Origin: Myxococcales bacterium
GTDB taxonomy: Bacteria; Myxococcota; Polyangia; HGW-17; SLPX01
DNA length: 64,000 nucleotides
Assembly: GCA_007131745.1 (NCBI GenBank)
Contig: SLPX01000035.1
Coordinates: 1 to 64,000 of the forward strand
Direction of reading: 5' to 3'
The notes below the pieces were generated by a model that was not told the origin of the DNA, ran no database searches, and saw only the letters and a program-made list of their open reading frames with translations. Position 1 is the stretch's first letter. Every line of letters starts with the position of its first letter. The translations under genes and the position numbers were made by a program. Shown here piece after piece: positions 46,447 through 54,533 of this stretch.

Positions 46447-49400
46447 CGGTCTCACGGCAGAAAGAGAGTAGAACAATGATAACCTCAAACAGGGCCGGTC
46501 ATTTGTTTCGATTCATCGCTACGGCGACAATGATTCTTGTACTGGGGATATCCCCGCAAGCACACGGCGCACGAGGCTTAAACGCGCTCCGGGGAATAAG
46601 TTCGACAAAATCAGGAGCTACAACAAAGATATTTTTGCAGCTTGAGTCCAAGCCTACATTTACCGTCTATCGCCTGGAACGGCCTCAGCGCATCATAGTA
46701 GACTTGGCTAACACAACCGTCGAGGGATACGAAGATCCGGTTGACATCGACAGTTGGGCGGTGGGACAAGTGGCGGTCGCAAGATTTACTCACACCGGCT
46801 CAACCATCACACGGGTACTTATCGGGTTCAAGCGCCAGTCTTCCTATACTGTAGAAGCGGGGGAAAACCGCGTTGTCATAACCGTGACAGCGAACACCGA
46901 ACCGCCAGCGGATCTCGAACAAGCAAAAGCGAAACAAGCGAGAAAAGAAGCCCTGGCAGCGGAAGCTCGGGCCAATAAAGCAAAACAGCATGTAGTTAAA
47001 GCCAGAAAACAGACCGAACAGGTTAGAAAAGAAGCCCAAAGAGCGCAGAAGGAAGCGGAAGAAATCAGATCCCGCATGATCCAAGCAGAAGAACAACTGA
47101 AAGCAGCCGAGCTAAGAGCTAAGAATCTGGACACAGCGTCGAAAACAACGGCTAAAAACCTCACTGCAATGCGTTCCAGGCTGCAAAGCCTCAGAAAGGA
47201 AGCCGATCGGGCACAAAAGGAACTCGAAGAATCCAGAAAAGAAACGACCCGCCTTGAAGAAAGGGCCCGCTCCCTCAAGGGAACCACCGAAGAAGCACGA
47301 GCCGAAATGAGATCCGCGCGCGCTCAAGCCAGGCAAGCCCAGGCGGAAAGAAAGGCCGCGGAAATCGAAGCGGAAAAAGCTATAGCGACCCGTCGGGCGG
47401 CTCGTCTTTCGGCTGAAGCAGCCCTCAAAGAAAGAAAAGCTGCTCAGGCGGAAGCCGATCGCCTTAGACGACTTGCAAGAAAATTGAAAGGCACAGCGAA
47501 CGAAGCCCAGGCCAAACTGAGATGGGCCCAAGCCGAAGCGAACGCCGCCAGGCTGGAAATGGACCGAACACAACGGGAGGCCCAATCCCTTAGAAGCCAA
47601 GTTTCCCGTTTGAGAAAAGAAGAACAAGAACTCAAAATAAAAGCAGAACGTGCCGGCAAAAGAGCCGCCAAGTTAAGAACGGAAAACGCCCGCGCTGAGG
47701 CCAGGGCGGCAAGAGCCCTATGGGAAAAAAAGAAGGAAATGGCAGCCGCAAGAGAAGCGAAACGTCTTAACGCGGATCTGGCCAAAACGCGGGCAGAAGC
47801 TGAAAACGTCCGGGCCGAACTCAGACGGTTGAGACTGGAAGCTGAAGAGGCGAAAAAGCAGGCCGCCCAAAACAAGGCTGAAGTTTCTCAAACCAGGGCA
47901 CTGCTGAACCACCTCGGAGAAAGAGTAGAGAGCGCACGAGGAACTGCACTCCAAGCTGAAGCCAAAGCGGAAAAAGCAGCGGAAAAATATTCTGAAATCA
48001 AAAACAAGACTGCAAATGCTCGAAGAGCCGCTAACAAGATTCAAAAAGAACTGCACCGACTGGAGCATCGCAGACAGGCTTTGCGGGTAGAAACCGCATC
48101 TCTCTCAAGGCAGGTTACAGAGGCGAAAAAGCAGGCCGCGGCGGCCCGAAAACTGTCCCAAAACATGCAAAACAAGTTTCTTTCGGCCCGCAAAAATGTA
48201 GACCAAGCGCTTGAAGAAGTGAACAAGGCCCGCGCAAGGGTTCAAGCCCTCGAAAAACACCGCCGGGCTCTCAAGGGACAATCAGAAAACATCGAAGATC
48301 GTTTCGCGAAAGAGCGCATCGTGCGGGAAAGAGCCCTTGGTGAAGCTCAACGCCGTCTCGAAGCAGAGAGAAATGCTTTGCGGGAAGTAAGGCAAAGCAG
48401 GCTTTCAGCCGAAAAAGCCAGGGATGGAGCCATCGCTGCACTTAAAGATTTGGAAGAGAGAAAGAATCGTAATATCCGACTTGAAAAAGAAGCTCTCTCA
48501 CAGGCGCGCCGCGCCTCAAAAATGCAGGAAGCAGCCCTGACAAGAGCAAGAGCCCTCGAGCAAAAAAATGCCGAGCTGACCGAAAGACATCAAAGACTTC
48601 TGAAAGCAAGCCGCAGTGAAAGAGCAAAACATCAAGAGCTGCGAAAAGCCCTGGTAAAGCTGCAAACAAACGTCAATCAACTTCGCTCAGCTCTCAAAGA
48701 AGAAATGTCGAGAGCAGAAAAAGCCAGAACAGCCCGAGAACGCGAAGAGATGTTGGCAAGAAGCGCCAGAAAGGCGAGGCAAAATCTTCAGGAACACAAT
48801 AGGAATCTGGAGAACCAAATCAACCGCCTTAAGAAGTTAAAAGAAACCCTGTCCATGGAAAGACACCAGGATCAAAAAGCTCTTGAACAAGCCACGGCGG
48901 AACAACAAAAAGCCGAACGCAGCCGTCGACAAAAACGCGAAAAACAACGCGCTCGGGAAATACAAGAACTCGAAAGAGAAATCGCTCTTCTCAGAAAGCG
49001 GAAAGATCATGCTGCATCGACTCTGAATACCGTTACCAGGGAACACGCATCAGCCCAAAAACTGGTGCGCTCTTTGGACAACCGCCTCGCAGAGGCTCAA
49101 GCAGCGTTAAAACGTGCGGATCGAGAAAAAACGAATGCCGAAAAAGCCGTAGCAAACGCAAGAAGACAGCTCGAAGAAACCTTGCAGAGAAGGGAGAAAG
49201 AGCAGCGTTTTGTTCAAAAACTGGAGACTGAAAGAAAGGCCGAAAGCAAAAAGTTGAGAGAACTCCAAGAGCGGCGAAACCAGGTCACCGCGCAGATGAA
49301 GGGCCTCAAGACAAAACTCGAAGAAGAAAGACGCGAAATGTCGGAACTCGGCAGGGAAAGAACGCGCGTCAGAAAAACAATACAGAAAGTGCACGCCGAA

Positions 49401-51410
49401 CTCGCCCGCCTGAAGAAAAGAAAAAAGGGGGAAGAAGCCGAAAGCCGACGCCTCGAGGAAAAAAGAAAACAAATCGAAAAACAACTCCTTCAGGCCAGAG
49501 CCGAACTCAAAAAGACGCGCGCATCCTCTAAGACAGCACAAAGGCCGAACAAGAAAAAAACAAACGTAAAACGTGAAGTCACCGGAGAAATGGCCTTGGT
49601 GAATTTTCGAGATACAGGCGAAACACACCGGGTTGAATTGAAAGTTGAAGGAGACTTCGACTACAACATACAAAAAACCGGAGATAACAAGGTGTTGCTC
49701 CGCCTTTACGGGGTCAAGATTCCCAGGAAATTGGAACAAAGACTCGATACATCAGCTTTCCGAGGCCCGGTGGAAACAGTAAGCGCCTATCAGAACGACC
49801 GGAACCGTAACACTGCTGATCTGCTCGTAACACTCAAGGAACCTGCTCGATTCCGCATCAATCGAAAGGGTGAATTTCTTTGGGTGGATTTCATAAAAGG
49901 CTCCAGGGAAAGGTGGCGGGAACGTCTTGCCGAAGCCAACAGCAAAGCTCCAACCGACGCTGCCGTGGAAGTATCCGCTTCCAGAGTAAGCGGTTACAGG
50001 TCAAGAGGAACACCTCAGGGCCGGCAAAATCTTGGAAGACGTCTTGATGACGCGGCTACAAACCCATTGCGCGGCCGAGATCTCGGCCCCAGGGTGGACA
50101 TGGATTTTAAGGACGCTGATCTTCACAATGTCTTGCGGCTCATAGGACAGGTCTGGAAAAAGAATATCGTCGTACCCGATGACGTCTCAGGCAGTGTAAC
50201 CATAAGAATGGTAAACGTCAGGGTCGGCCGCGCTCTGGATGTTGTTTTGAGATCCAAAAACCTGGGCTTGGTGTGGGAAGACGCAAATATCATAAGAGTG
50301 GCAAGAGTGGAGGATATTCAGAGAGAAAGAGACCGAATAAGAGAAGAGGAGCAAAAAGCCCGCGAGGCAAGAATCCAGCAACGAGAATCCGCTCCCTCTG
50401 TGAGAGAGATTTTCCGGGTAAGTTACACGGATGTGGGTGAATTAGCGGACAAGATCAGAACCATCCTATCCCCGAGAGGCACGATCGCGGTGGACTCGCG
50501 GACAAACACGATTATCATCACGGATTTACAAGACAGGATCGAGTCCGCAAGGGATCTCACTCGAACGTTGGACATTCCAACTCCCCAGGTGATGATCGAA
50601 GCCAGGATCGTTGAAGCACGGTCTTCGTTCATGCGTGAAGTCGGTGTGCAGTGGGGCGGATCAGTGCTGGCTTCACCGGCTACCGGAGTGCCGACAGGCC
50701 TCGTGTTCCCTTATTCCGTCGGCGCATCGGGCGGAGCGACCGACGCGATGGCACCGACGAGCGGCCTTATGGGAGCAGGAGCCACCAATCCGGCCTTTGC
50801 CGTCAACCTGCCGGCAACCGTGGGAACCGGACAAGGTGGAGCGCTTGGATTGAGCCTCGGCACACTTGGAAACGTGGCGAATATCAACCTGCGTCTTTCC
50901 GCAATGGAGGAAACGGGTCAAGTCAGAATCATATCTTCACCGAAAATCACCACGCTGGACAACGTGGAAGCAAAAATCGAACAAGGTGTTCGAATTCCGA
51001 TAAGCCAAGTGTCCGCCCAGGGCGTAAACACAATCTTTGAAGAAGCTTCCCTTGGATTCACGGTCACCCCTCATGTCACCGCGGACGGCAGGGTTAGGCT
51101 TAAACTGCTCGTAGACAAGAGCGAACCGGATTTCGTCAATACCGGAGCGCGTGGTGATCCCACTATCCTGAAAAAACAGGCTCAAACTGAAATGCTGATA
51201 CCCGACGGAGACACCGCGGTAATCGGCGGAATCTACACCCGTACTACGGCAGTCGCCTATTCCAAGGTGCCCTGGTTCGCGGATATTCCAATCATCGGAT
51301 GGTTGTTCAAGAAAAAGACTCAATCCGACGACAGATCCGAATTGTTGATTTTTATTACCCCCCGAATCATAAAACAGGGTAAAGTAGAAGAACGGCAAGC
51401 AGGGAGGTAG
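46443..51410 (+). CDS. pilQ: Giant type IV pilus secretin PilQ with coiled-coil insertion
   Basis: Outer-membrane secretin through which pili pass. 1655 residues, about twice the length of typical PilQ. Order: signal peptide (ending SPQAHGA); an AMIN-type domain about 45-150; about 890 residues (about 153-1040) of Ala/Glu/Lys/Arg-rich heptad-like coiled coil; a second AMIN domain about 1042-1155 (KVEGDFDYNIQKTGDNKVLLRL); a secretin N-domain about 1218-1290 (DMDFKDADLHNVLRLIGQ); a second N-domain about 1318-1385; and the beta-barrel secretin domain ending SELLIFITPRII. AMIN domains normally bind peptidoglycan. The repetitive insertion is plausible coding DNA because both ends join known domains in one frame. 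Confidence 0.93.
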   Translation: MTVSRQKESRTMITSNRAGHLFRFIATATMILVLGISPQAHGARGLNALRGISSTKSGATTKIFLQLESKPTFTVYRLERPQRIIVDLANTTVEGYEDPVDIDSWAVGQVAVARFTHTGSTITRVLIGFKRQSSYTVEAGENRVVITVTANTEPPADLEQAKAKQARKEALAAEARANKAKQHVVKARKQTEQVRKEAQRAQKEAEEIRSRMIQAEEQLKAAELRAKNLDTASKTTAKNLTAMRSRLQSLRKEADRAQKELEESRKETTRLEERARSLKGTTEEARAEMRSARAQARQAQAERKAAEIEAEKAIATRRAARLSAEAALKERKAAQAEADRLRRLARKLKGTANEAQAKLRWAQAEANAARLEMDRTQREAQSLRSQVSRLRKEEQELKIKAERAGKRAAKLRTENARAEARAARALWEKKKEMAAAREAKRLNADLAKTRAEAENVRAELRRLRLEAEEAKKQAAQNKAEVSQTRALLNHLGERVESARGTALQAEAKAEKAAEKYSEIKNKTANARRAANKIQKELHRLEHRRQALRVETASLSRQVTEAKKQAAAARKLSQNMQNKFLSARKNVDQALEEVNKARARVQALEKHRRALKGQSENIEDRFAKERIVRERALGEAQRRLEAERNALREVRQSRLSAEKARDGAIAALKDLEERKNRNIRLEKEALSQARRASKMQEAALTRARALEQKNAELTERHQRLLKASRSERAKHQELRKALVKLQTNVNQLRSALKEEMSRAEKARTAREREEMLARSARKARQNLQEHNRNLENQINRLKKLKETLSMERHQDQKALEQATAEQQKAERSRRQKREKQRAREIQELEREIALLRKRKDHAASTLNTVTREHASAQKLVRSLDNRLAEAQAALKRADREKTNAEKAVANARRQLEETLQRREKEQRFVQKLETERKAESKKLRELQERRNQVTAQMKGLKTKLEEERREMSELGRERTRVRKTIQKVHAELARLKKRKKGEEAESRRLEEKRKQIEKQLLQARAELKKTRASSKTAQRPNKKKTNVKREVTGEMALVNFRDTGETHRVELKVEGDFDYNIQKTGDNKVLLRLYGVKIPRKLEQRLDTSAFRGPVETVSAYQNDRNRNTADLLVTLKEPARFRINRKGEFLWVDFIKGSRERWRERLAEANSKAPTDAAVEVSASRVSGYRSRGTPQGRQNLGRRLDDAATNPLRGRDLGPRVDMDFKDADLHNVLRLIGQVWKKNIVVPDDVSGSVTIRMVNVRVGRALDVVLRSKNLGLVWEDANIIRVARVEDIQRERDRIREEEQKAREARIQQRESAPSVREIFRVSYTDVGELADKIRTILSPRGTIAVDSRTNTIIITDLQDRIESARDLTRTLDIPTPQVMIEARIVEARSSFMREVGVQWGGSVLASPATGVPTGLVFPYSVGASGGATDAMAPTSGLMGAGATNPAFAVNLPATVGTGQGGALGLSLGTLGNVANINLRLSAMEETGQVRIISSPKITTLDNVEAKIEQGVRIPISQVSAQGVNTIFEEASLGFTVTPHVTADGRVRLKLLVDKSEPDFVNTGARGDPTILKKQAQTEMLIPDGDTAVIGGIYTRTTAVAYSKVPWFADIPIIGWLFKKKTQSDDRSELLIFITPRIIKQGKVEERQAGR

Positions 51411-51415
51411 AGATC

Positions 51416-52132
51416 ATGAAGAGTGTCGGATTGCTATGCACCATGTTTTTTTTCACTTTGGGATGCCAAGAAAACATTTCTCTGTTAATCTTGCAAAATC
51501 AAATGCCGGGCGCGGGTTGTGCCATCGAGGATTCGGAAGCCGGCAATCACCGATCCGAAGGCACCCTGGATGTTTCGTGGTATCTCAGGGCCGGACAACC
51601 TACGGGATACTACATGTTTCCGCTCTTGAAAAACAACATGATGCCGACGGCAGGCACCGGTGAAGGAGAGCAGAACTGCATGACGGTAAGAGAAGCCGAA
51701 GTGGATCTCAAGCTAGGGGCATTGGGAGATGCGGTCGAAACGACCAAGTACAAGGTTCCAACTGCAGTAACAGTCTGTCCGGGACAAACCCGGGCCGTTC
51801 AGCTGCTTGTGATACCTCCCCAAATAGTAGAGTCGATTGCGTCCAGGATACCTGAAAACGGGTCGGAATACGCAAGTGTAAAGATCAGGATGATTGCAAA
51901 GCGAGGACGCACGACAATCAAGTCCAATTCATTTACCTTTCCTATCAATATTTGCAATGGATGTCTCATTAAGAACTTGGGAAATTGCGATTCTCCCGCC
52001 ATTCCCAACGATCCCGACATAGGAAACGATTGCAATCCGGCGCAAGACGACCGCCTGGAATGTTGTACGTCCGGCGTAGAATGGATTTGCCCCGCGGAAT
52101 CTACGTATGAACAACGTCCTCCGGATGGCTGA
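51416..52132 (+). CDS. Lipoprotein behind pilQ, unrecognised
   Basis: 238 residues. Signal peptide with lipobox FTLGC (Cys17), about 14 cysteines in the mature part, and short beta strands (LDVSWYLRAG, VDLKLGALG, AVQLLVIPPQIV). It starts six bases after the pilQ stop, so it is in the pil transcript and could be an outer-membrane pilot or accessory lipoprotein for PilQ, by position only. The C-terminal 60 residues are Cys and Asp rich. Its end overlaps the Roadblock gene region by a few codons if the latter uses its earlier start. Confidence 0.55.
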   Translation: MKSVGLLCTMFFFTLGCQENISLLILQNQMPGAGCAIEDSEAGNHRSEGTLDVSWYLRAGQPTGYYMFPLLKNNMMPTAGTGEGEQNCMTVREAEVDLKLGALGDAVETTKYKVPTAVTVCPGQTRAVQLLVIPPQIVESIASRIPENGSEYASVKIRMIAKRGRTTIKSNSFTFPINICNGCLIKNLGNCDSPAIPNDPDIGNDCNPAQDDRLECCTSGVEWICPAESTYEQRPPDG

Positions 52133-52151
52133 AAAGCACACAGGTGAATTC

Positions 52152-52514
52152 ATGTTCAAAAAGCACCTCCGCAAACTTGTGGATAATGTAGAAGGAGGGT
52201 CGGCGGCTCTTTTAATGGGATTTGACGGAATTTCCGTAGATCATTACGTGAAAGACGGTTCGGATAATCCCATTGATATCAAAACCATCGGCATGGAATT
52301 TTCCTTTGTAATGACCCAAATGCTCAAGGCGGCGGAAATACTTGAAGTAGGCGGCATGGAGGAAGTTACCATCAAGGCCGAGAAGCTGATCCTTGTTTTG
52401 CGATTACTTACCCCGGAGTACTTTGTGGCCGTTGCAATGCAACCAGGCGGCAACTTCGGCAAATGCCGTTTTCTTCTTAGAATTCAAGTTCCGAAAATCC
52501 TGGAAGACTTGTAG
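52152..52514 (+). CDS. Roadblock/LC7-domain protein (MglB-like)
   Basis: About 120 residues of the Roadblock/LC7 fold: KKHLRKLVDNVEGGSAALLMGFDGISVDHYV is the typical beta-strand/helix opening, followed by the long central helix (EFSFVMTQMLKAAEILEVG) and strand FVAVAMQPGGNFGKCRFLL. In Myxococcus, MglB is the Roadblock GAP of the polarity GTPase MglA; here no MglA lies nearby, so whether it is MglB or another Roadblock family member is open. AGGTGA five bases before the ATG at 52152 favours this start over an earlier one at 52107 overlapping the upstream gene. Confidence 0.8.
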   Translation: MFKKHLRKLVDNVEGGSAALLMGFDGISVDHYVKDGSDNPIDIKTIGMEFSFVMTQMLKAAEILEVGGMEEVTIKAEKLILVLRLLTPEYFVAVAMQPGGNFGKCRFLLRIQVPKILEDL

Positions 52515-52560
52515 ATGTTGAATCCGCTTCCTCTAAACAGGAAAAAAGAAAGGCCAATCG

Positions 52561-54435
52561 ATGAGTTCCCAAAAGGCGCTGATAATCGAAAGTGACCACG
52601 CTTTTGCCTCTTCTATCGAAAGCATGTTGGAACCCTACGGTTTTCAATCCGACATAATCAACGACGGAGCAGCCGGTCTCCAGAGAGCAAAAGACCAGCC
52701 TCCCGATCTCATAGTCCTGTGTGTCGAACTTCCGAAAATGAGCGGCTACGCTGTTTGCAACAAGCTCAAGAAAAGTAAGGGTCTGAAAAAAGTACCCCTT
52801 ATCATTATGTCAGCGGAGGCGACTCCGGAAACGTTTGAACAGCACAAGAAGCTGAAAACTCGGGCCGATGCTTATGTGCTGAAAAACGAGGAGTTTACAC
52901 AGGAAGTGTTTATCGGCGCAGTAGGGAAACTCGTAACCCTTGAAACAGCTCAACAGGAGGAAAGCCCGATAACGGAACAAGATCCCGACCTGGATAATGA
53001 AACCGACGCTGCTTTTTCCGAACTTGAAGTTGATAATGAAGAAAACCCCATAGAAGAGATTTCTTCAGAAGAAACCGAGATCCATGATTTTGAAATGGGC
53101 GACATTGACGAAGACGTGCTCGAGATGGATGAAGAACCCATCGAAGAAGAGATCATTGAAGAGGAAGTGTCTATTGATGATGACATGATGGACCTTGGGT
53201 TGGACGAAGTGCTGGAAGAAGTCGGTTCGGAAGAAGATCAAGCACCCGACGAAACGTATGCAAAAGAAGAAACGGGTGTTCCAAACCAAATCGCAGATGA
53301 GCTCAAGGCGCTGAGAGAAGAACGGGATGCGCTTGAAAAGAAATTAGAAGAGGCTCTTTCCGGAAAAGAAGCGGTAGCGGAAAAAACCTTTGACCGGGAA
53401 CGGGAATTCCTGAACCTGAGAGAAACCATCAATAAGAAAGAGCGCCAACTCCTGGAATTAAATGAAACCTTGGATGCCAAGGAAAGAGAAATACTGGACA
53501 AAAAGGAAGCCCTCCGAAAGCACGAAAGAACCAAACAAGAGCTGGATGCTAAAATCCTGGATCTGGATCGTGAAAAGTTCGAGGTTCTTGAAAAAGCCGA
53601 AGGGTTGAACAAGGAGCTTCAAACAACAAAAGATCTTTTGGCAAAAACCATCAGTGAAAAGGAAGAACTTGAAAAAGAACTGAATTTGACAAGAAATTCT
53701 GCCCAAGAAGCCGAAGAAGTGCATAGAAACGATTTAGCATCTCTCAAGTCGGCCCATCAGCAGGAACTCGAAAACACCCGAAACGTACACAGGGCTGAGA
53801 TAGATTCCCTCAAATCACAGCACGAAGAATCCTTAAATGAACTCAACTCGGCTCATCAAAAAGAGCTTGAAAACACCAAGAATGAACTCAACTCGGCTCA
53901 TCAAGAAGAGCTTGAAAACACCAAGAATGAACTCAACTCGGCTCATCAGCAGGAACTCGAAAACACCCGAAACGTACACAGGGCTGAGATCGATTCCCTC
54001 AAATCACAGCACGAAGAATCCTTAAATGAACTCAAGTCCGCTCATCAAGAAGAGCTTGAAAATACAAAGAATAAACTCAACTCCGCGCATGCTGAAGAAA
54101 CAACCTCTCTAAAAGAGCGTTTTGAGAACCGAATCCAGGAAATTGAAACCGACTTTTCTGGAAGACAGGAAGAGCAGAAAACTTTATATGAAAATCGAAT
54201 CGCCGACTTAGAAAACAATATCGAGAATCTGGATCGCGTGCTTAAACAAACGACAAAAGAAAAAGAGACTCTTTCCGAGCATTACGATTCATTAACCATG
54301 AAATTTGAAGAAGCAGAGCAACGAATGTCCGGGAACGCAGCTGTAGTAGATCGGACAAAGCAGGCGCTTGCAGTTGCATTGACCCTACTGGATGAACAGT
54401 TCGCATATGCTGAAGAAGAGTCCGATCAGGAATAG
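52561..54435 (+). CDS. frzS: FrzS-like pseudo-receiver and coiled-coil protein
   Basis: 624 residues: an N-terminal CheY-like receiver (residues 1-125) followed by an acidic linker and a long coiled coil, as in Myxococcus FrzS, the polar protein needed for S-motility (type IV pilus) control. Internal match to FrzS: KALIIESD, GYAVCNKLKKSKGLKKVP and QHKKLKTRADAYV. The phosphoacceptor Asp is Cys54 (DLIVLCVEL), so it is a pseudo-receiver, as FrzS also lacks the Asp. Residues about 400-510 contain tandem repeats of a 15- and 63-residue unit. Gene proximity to pilQ and the Roadblock protein supports a pilus polarity role. Confidence 0.8.
   Translation: MSSQKALIIESDHAFASSIESMLEPYGFQSDIINDGAAGLQRAKDQPPDLIVLCVELPKMSGYAVCNKLKKSKGLKKVPLIIMSAEATPETFEQHKKLKTRADAYVLKNEEFTQEVFIGAVGKLVTLETAQQEESPITEQDPDLDNETDAAFSELEVDNEENPIEEISSEETEIHDFEMGDIDEDVLEMDEEPIEEEIIEEEVSIDDDMMDLGLDEVLEEVGSEEDQAPDETYAKEETGVPNQIADELKALREERDALEKKLEEALSGKEAVAEKTFDREREFLNLRETINKKERQLLELNETLDAKEREILDKKEALRKHERTKQELDAKILDLDREKFEVLEKAEGLNKELQTTKDLLAKTISEKEELEKELNLTRNSAQEAEEVHRNDLASLKSAHQQELENTRNVHRAEIDSLKSQHEESLNELNSAHQKELENTKNELNSAHQEELENTKNELNSAHQQELENTRNVHRAEIDSLKSQHEESLNELKSAHQEELENTKNKLNSAHAEETTSLKERFENRIQEIETDFSGRQEEQKTLYENRIADLENNIENLDRVLKQTTKEKETLSEHYDSLTMKFEEAEQRMSGNAAVVDRTKQALAVALTLLDEQFAYAEEESDQE
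53755..54090 (+). repeat. Tandem DNA repeats in the FrzS-like coiled coil
   Basis: A 45-bp unit (Asn-Glu-Leu-Asn-Ser-Ala-His-Gln...Glu-Leu-Glu-Asn-Thr-Lys) occurs at 53836-53880, 53881-53925 and from 53926, and a longer unit of 189 bp (starting CAGGAACTCGAAAAC) recurs at 53761 and 53950. The near identity indicates recent internal duplication of whole heptads. Confidence 0.85.
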
Positions 54436-54533
54436 GGCTGCATGATAAATCTCAACACGCTCAAATCGACGGCTCTGCAAACATATTTGTCCGGATCTCA
54501 ATGTGAGGGTTTCTCATTCAAAGGTAATCAAAA

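Noticed and set aside
46800..47096. pilQ coiled coil being two genes split by a stop
   Set aside because: A single uninterrupted frame runs from 46443 to 51410 with recognised domains at both ends.
47112..49739. Several minus-strand open frames opposite the pilQ coiled coil
   Set aside because: They are mirror images of the Ala/Glu/Arg-rich coding strand; no signal, domain or start signals support them.
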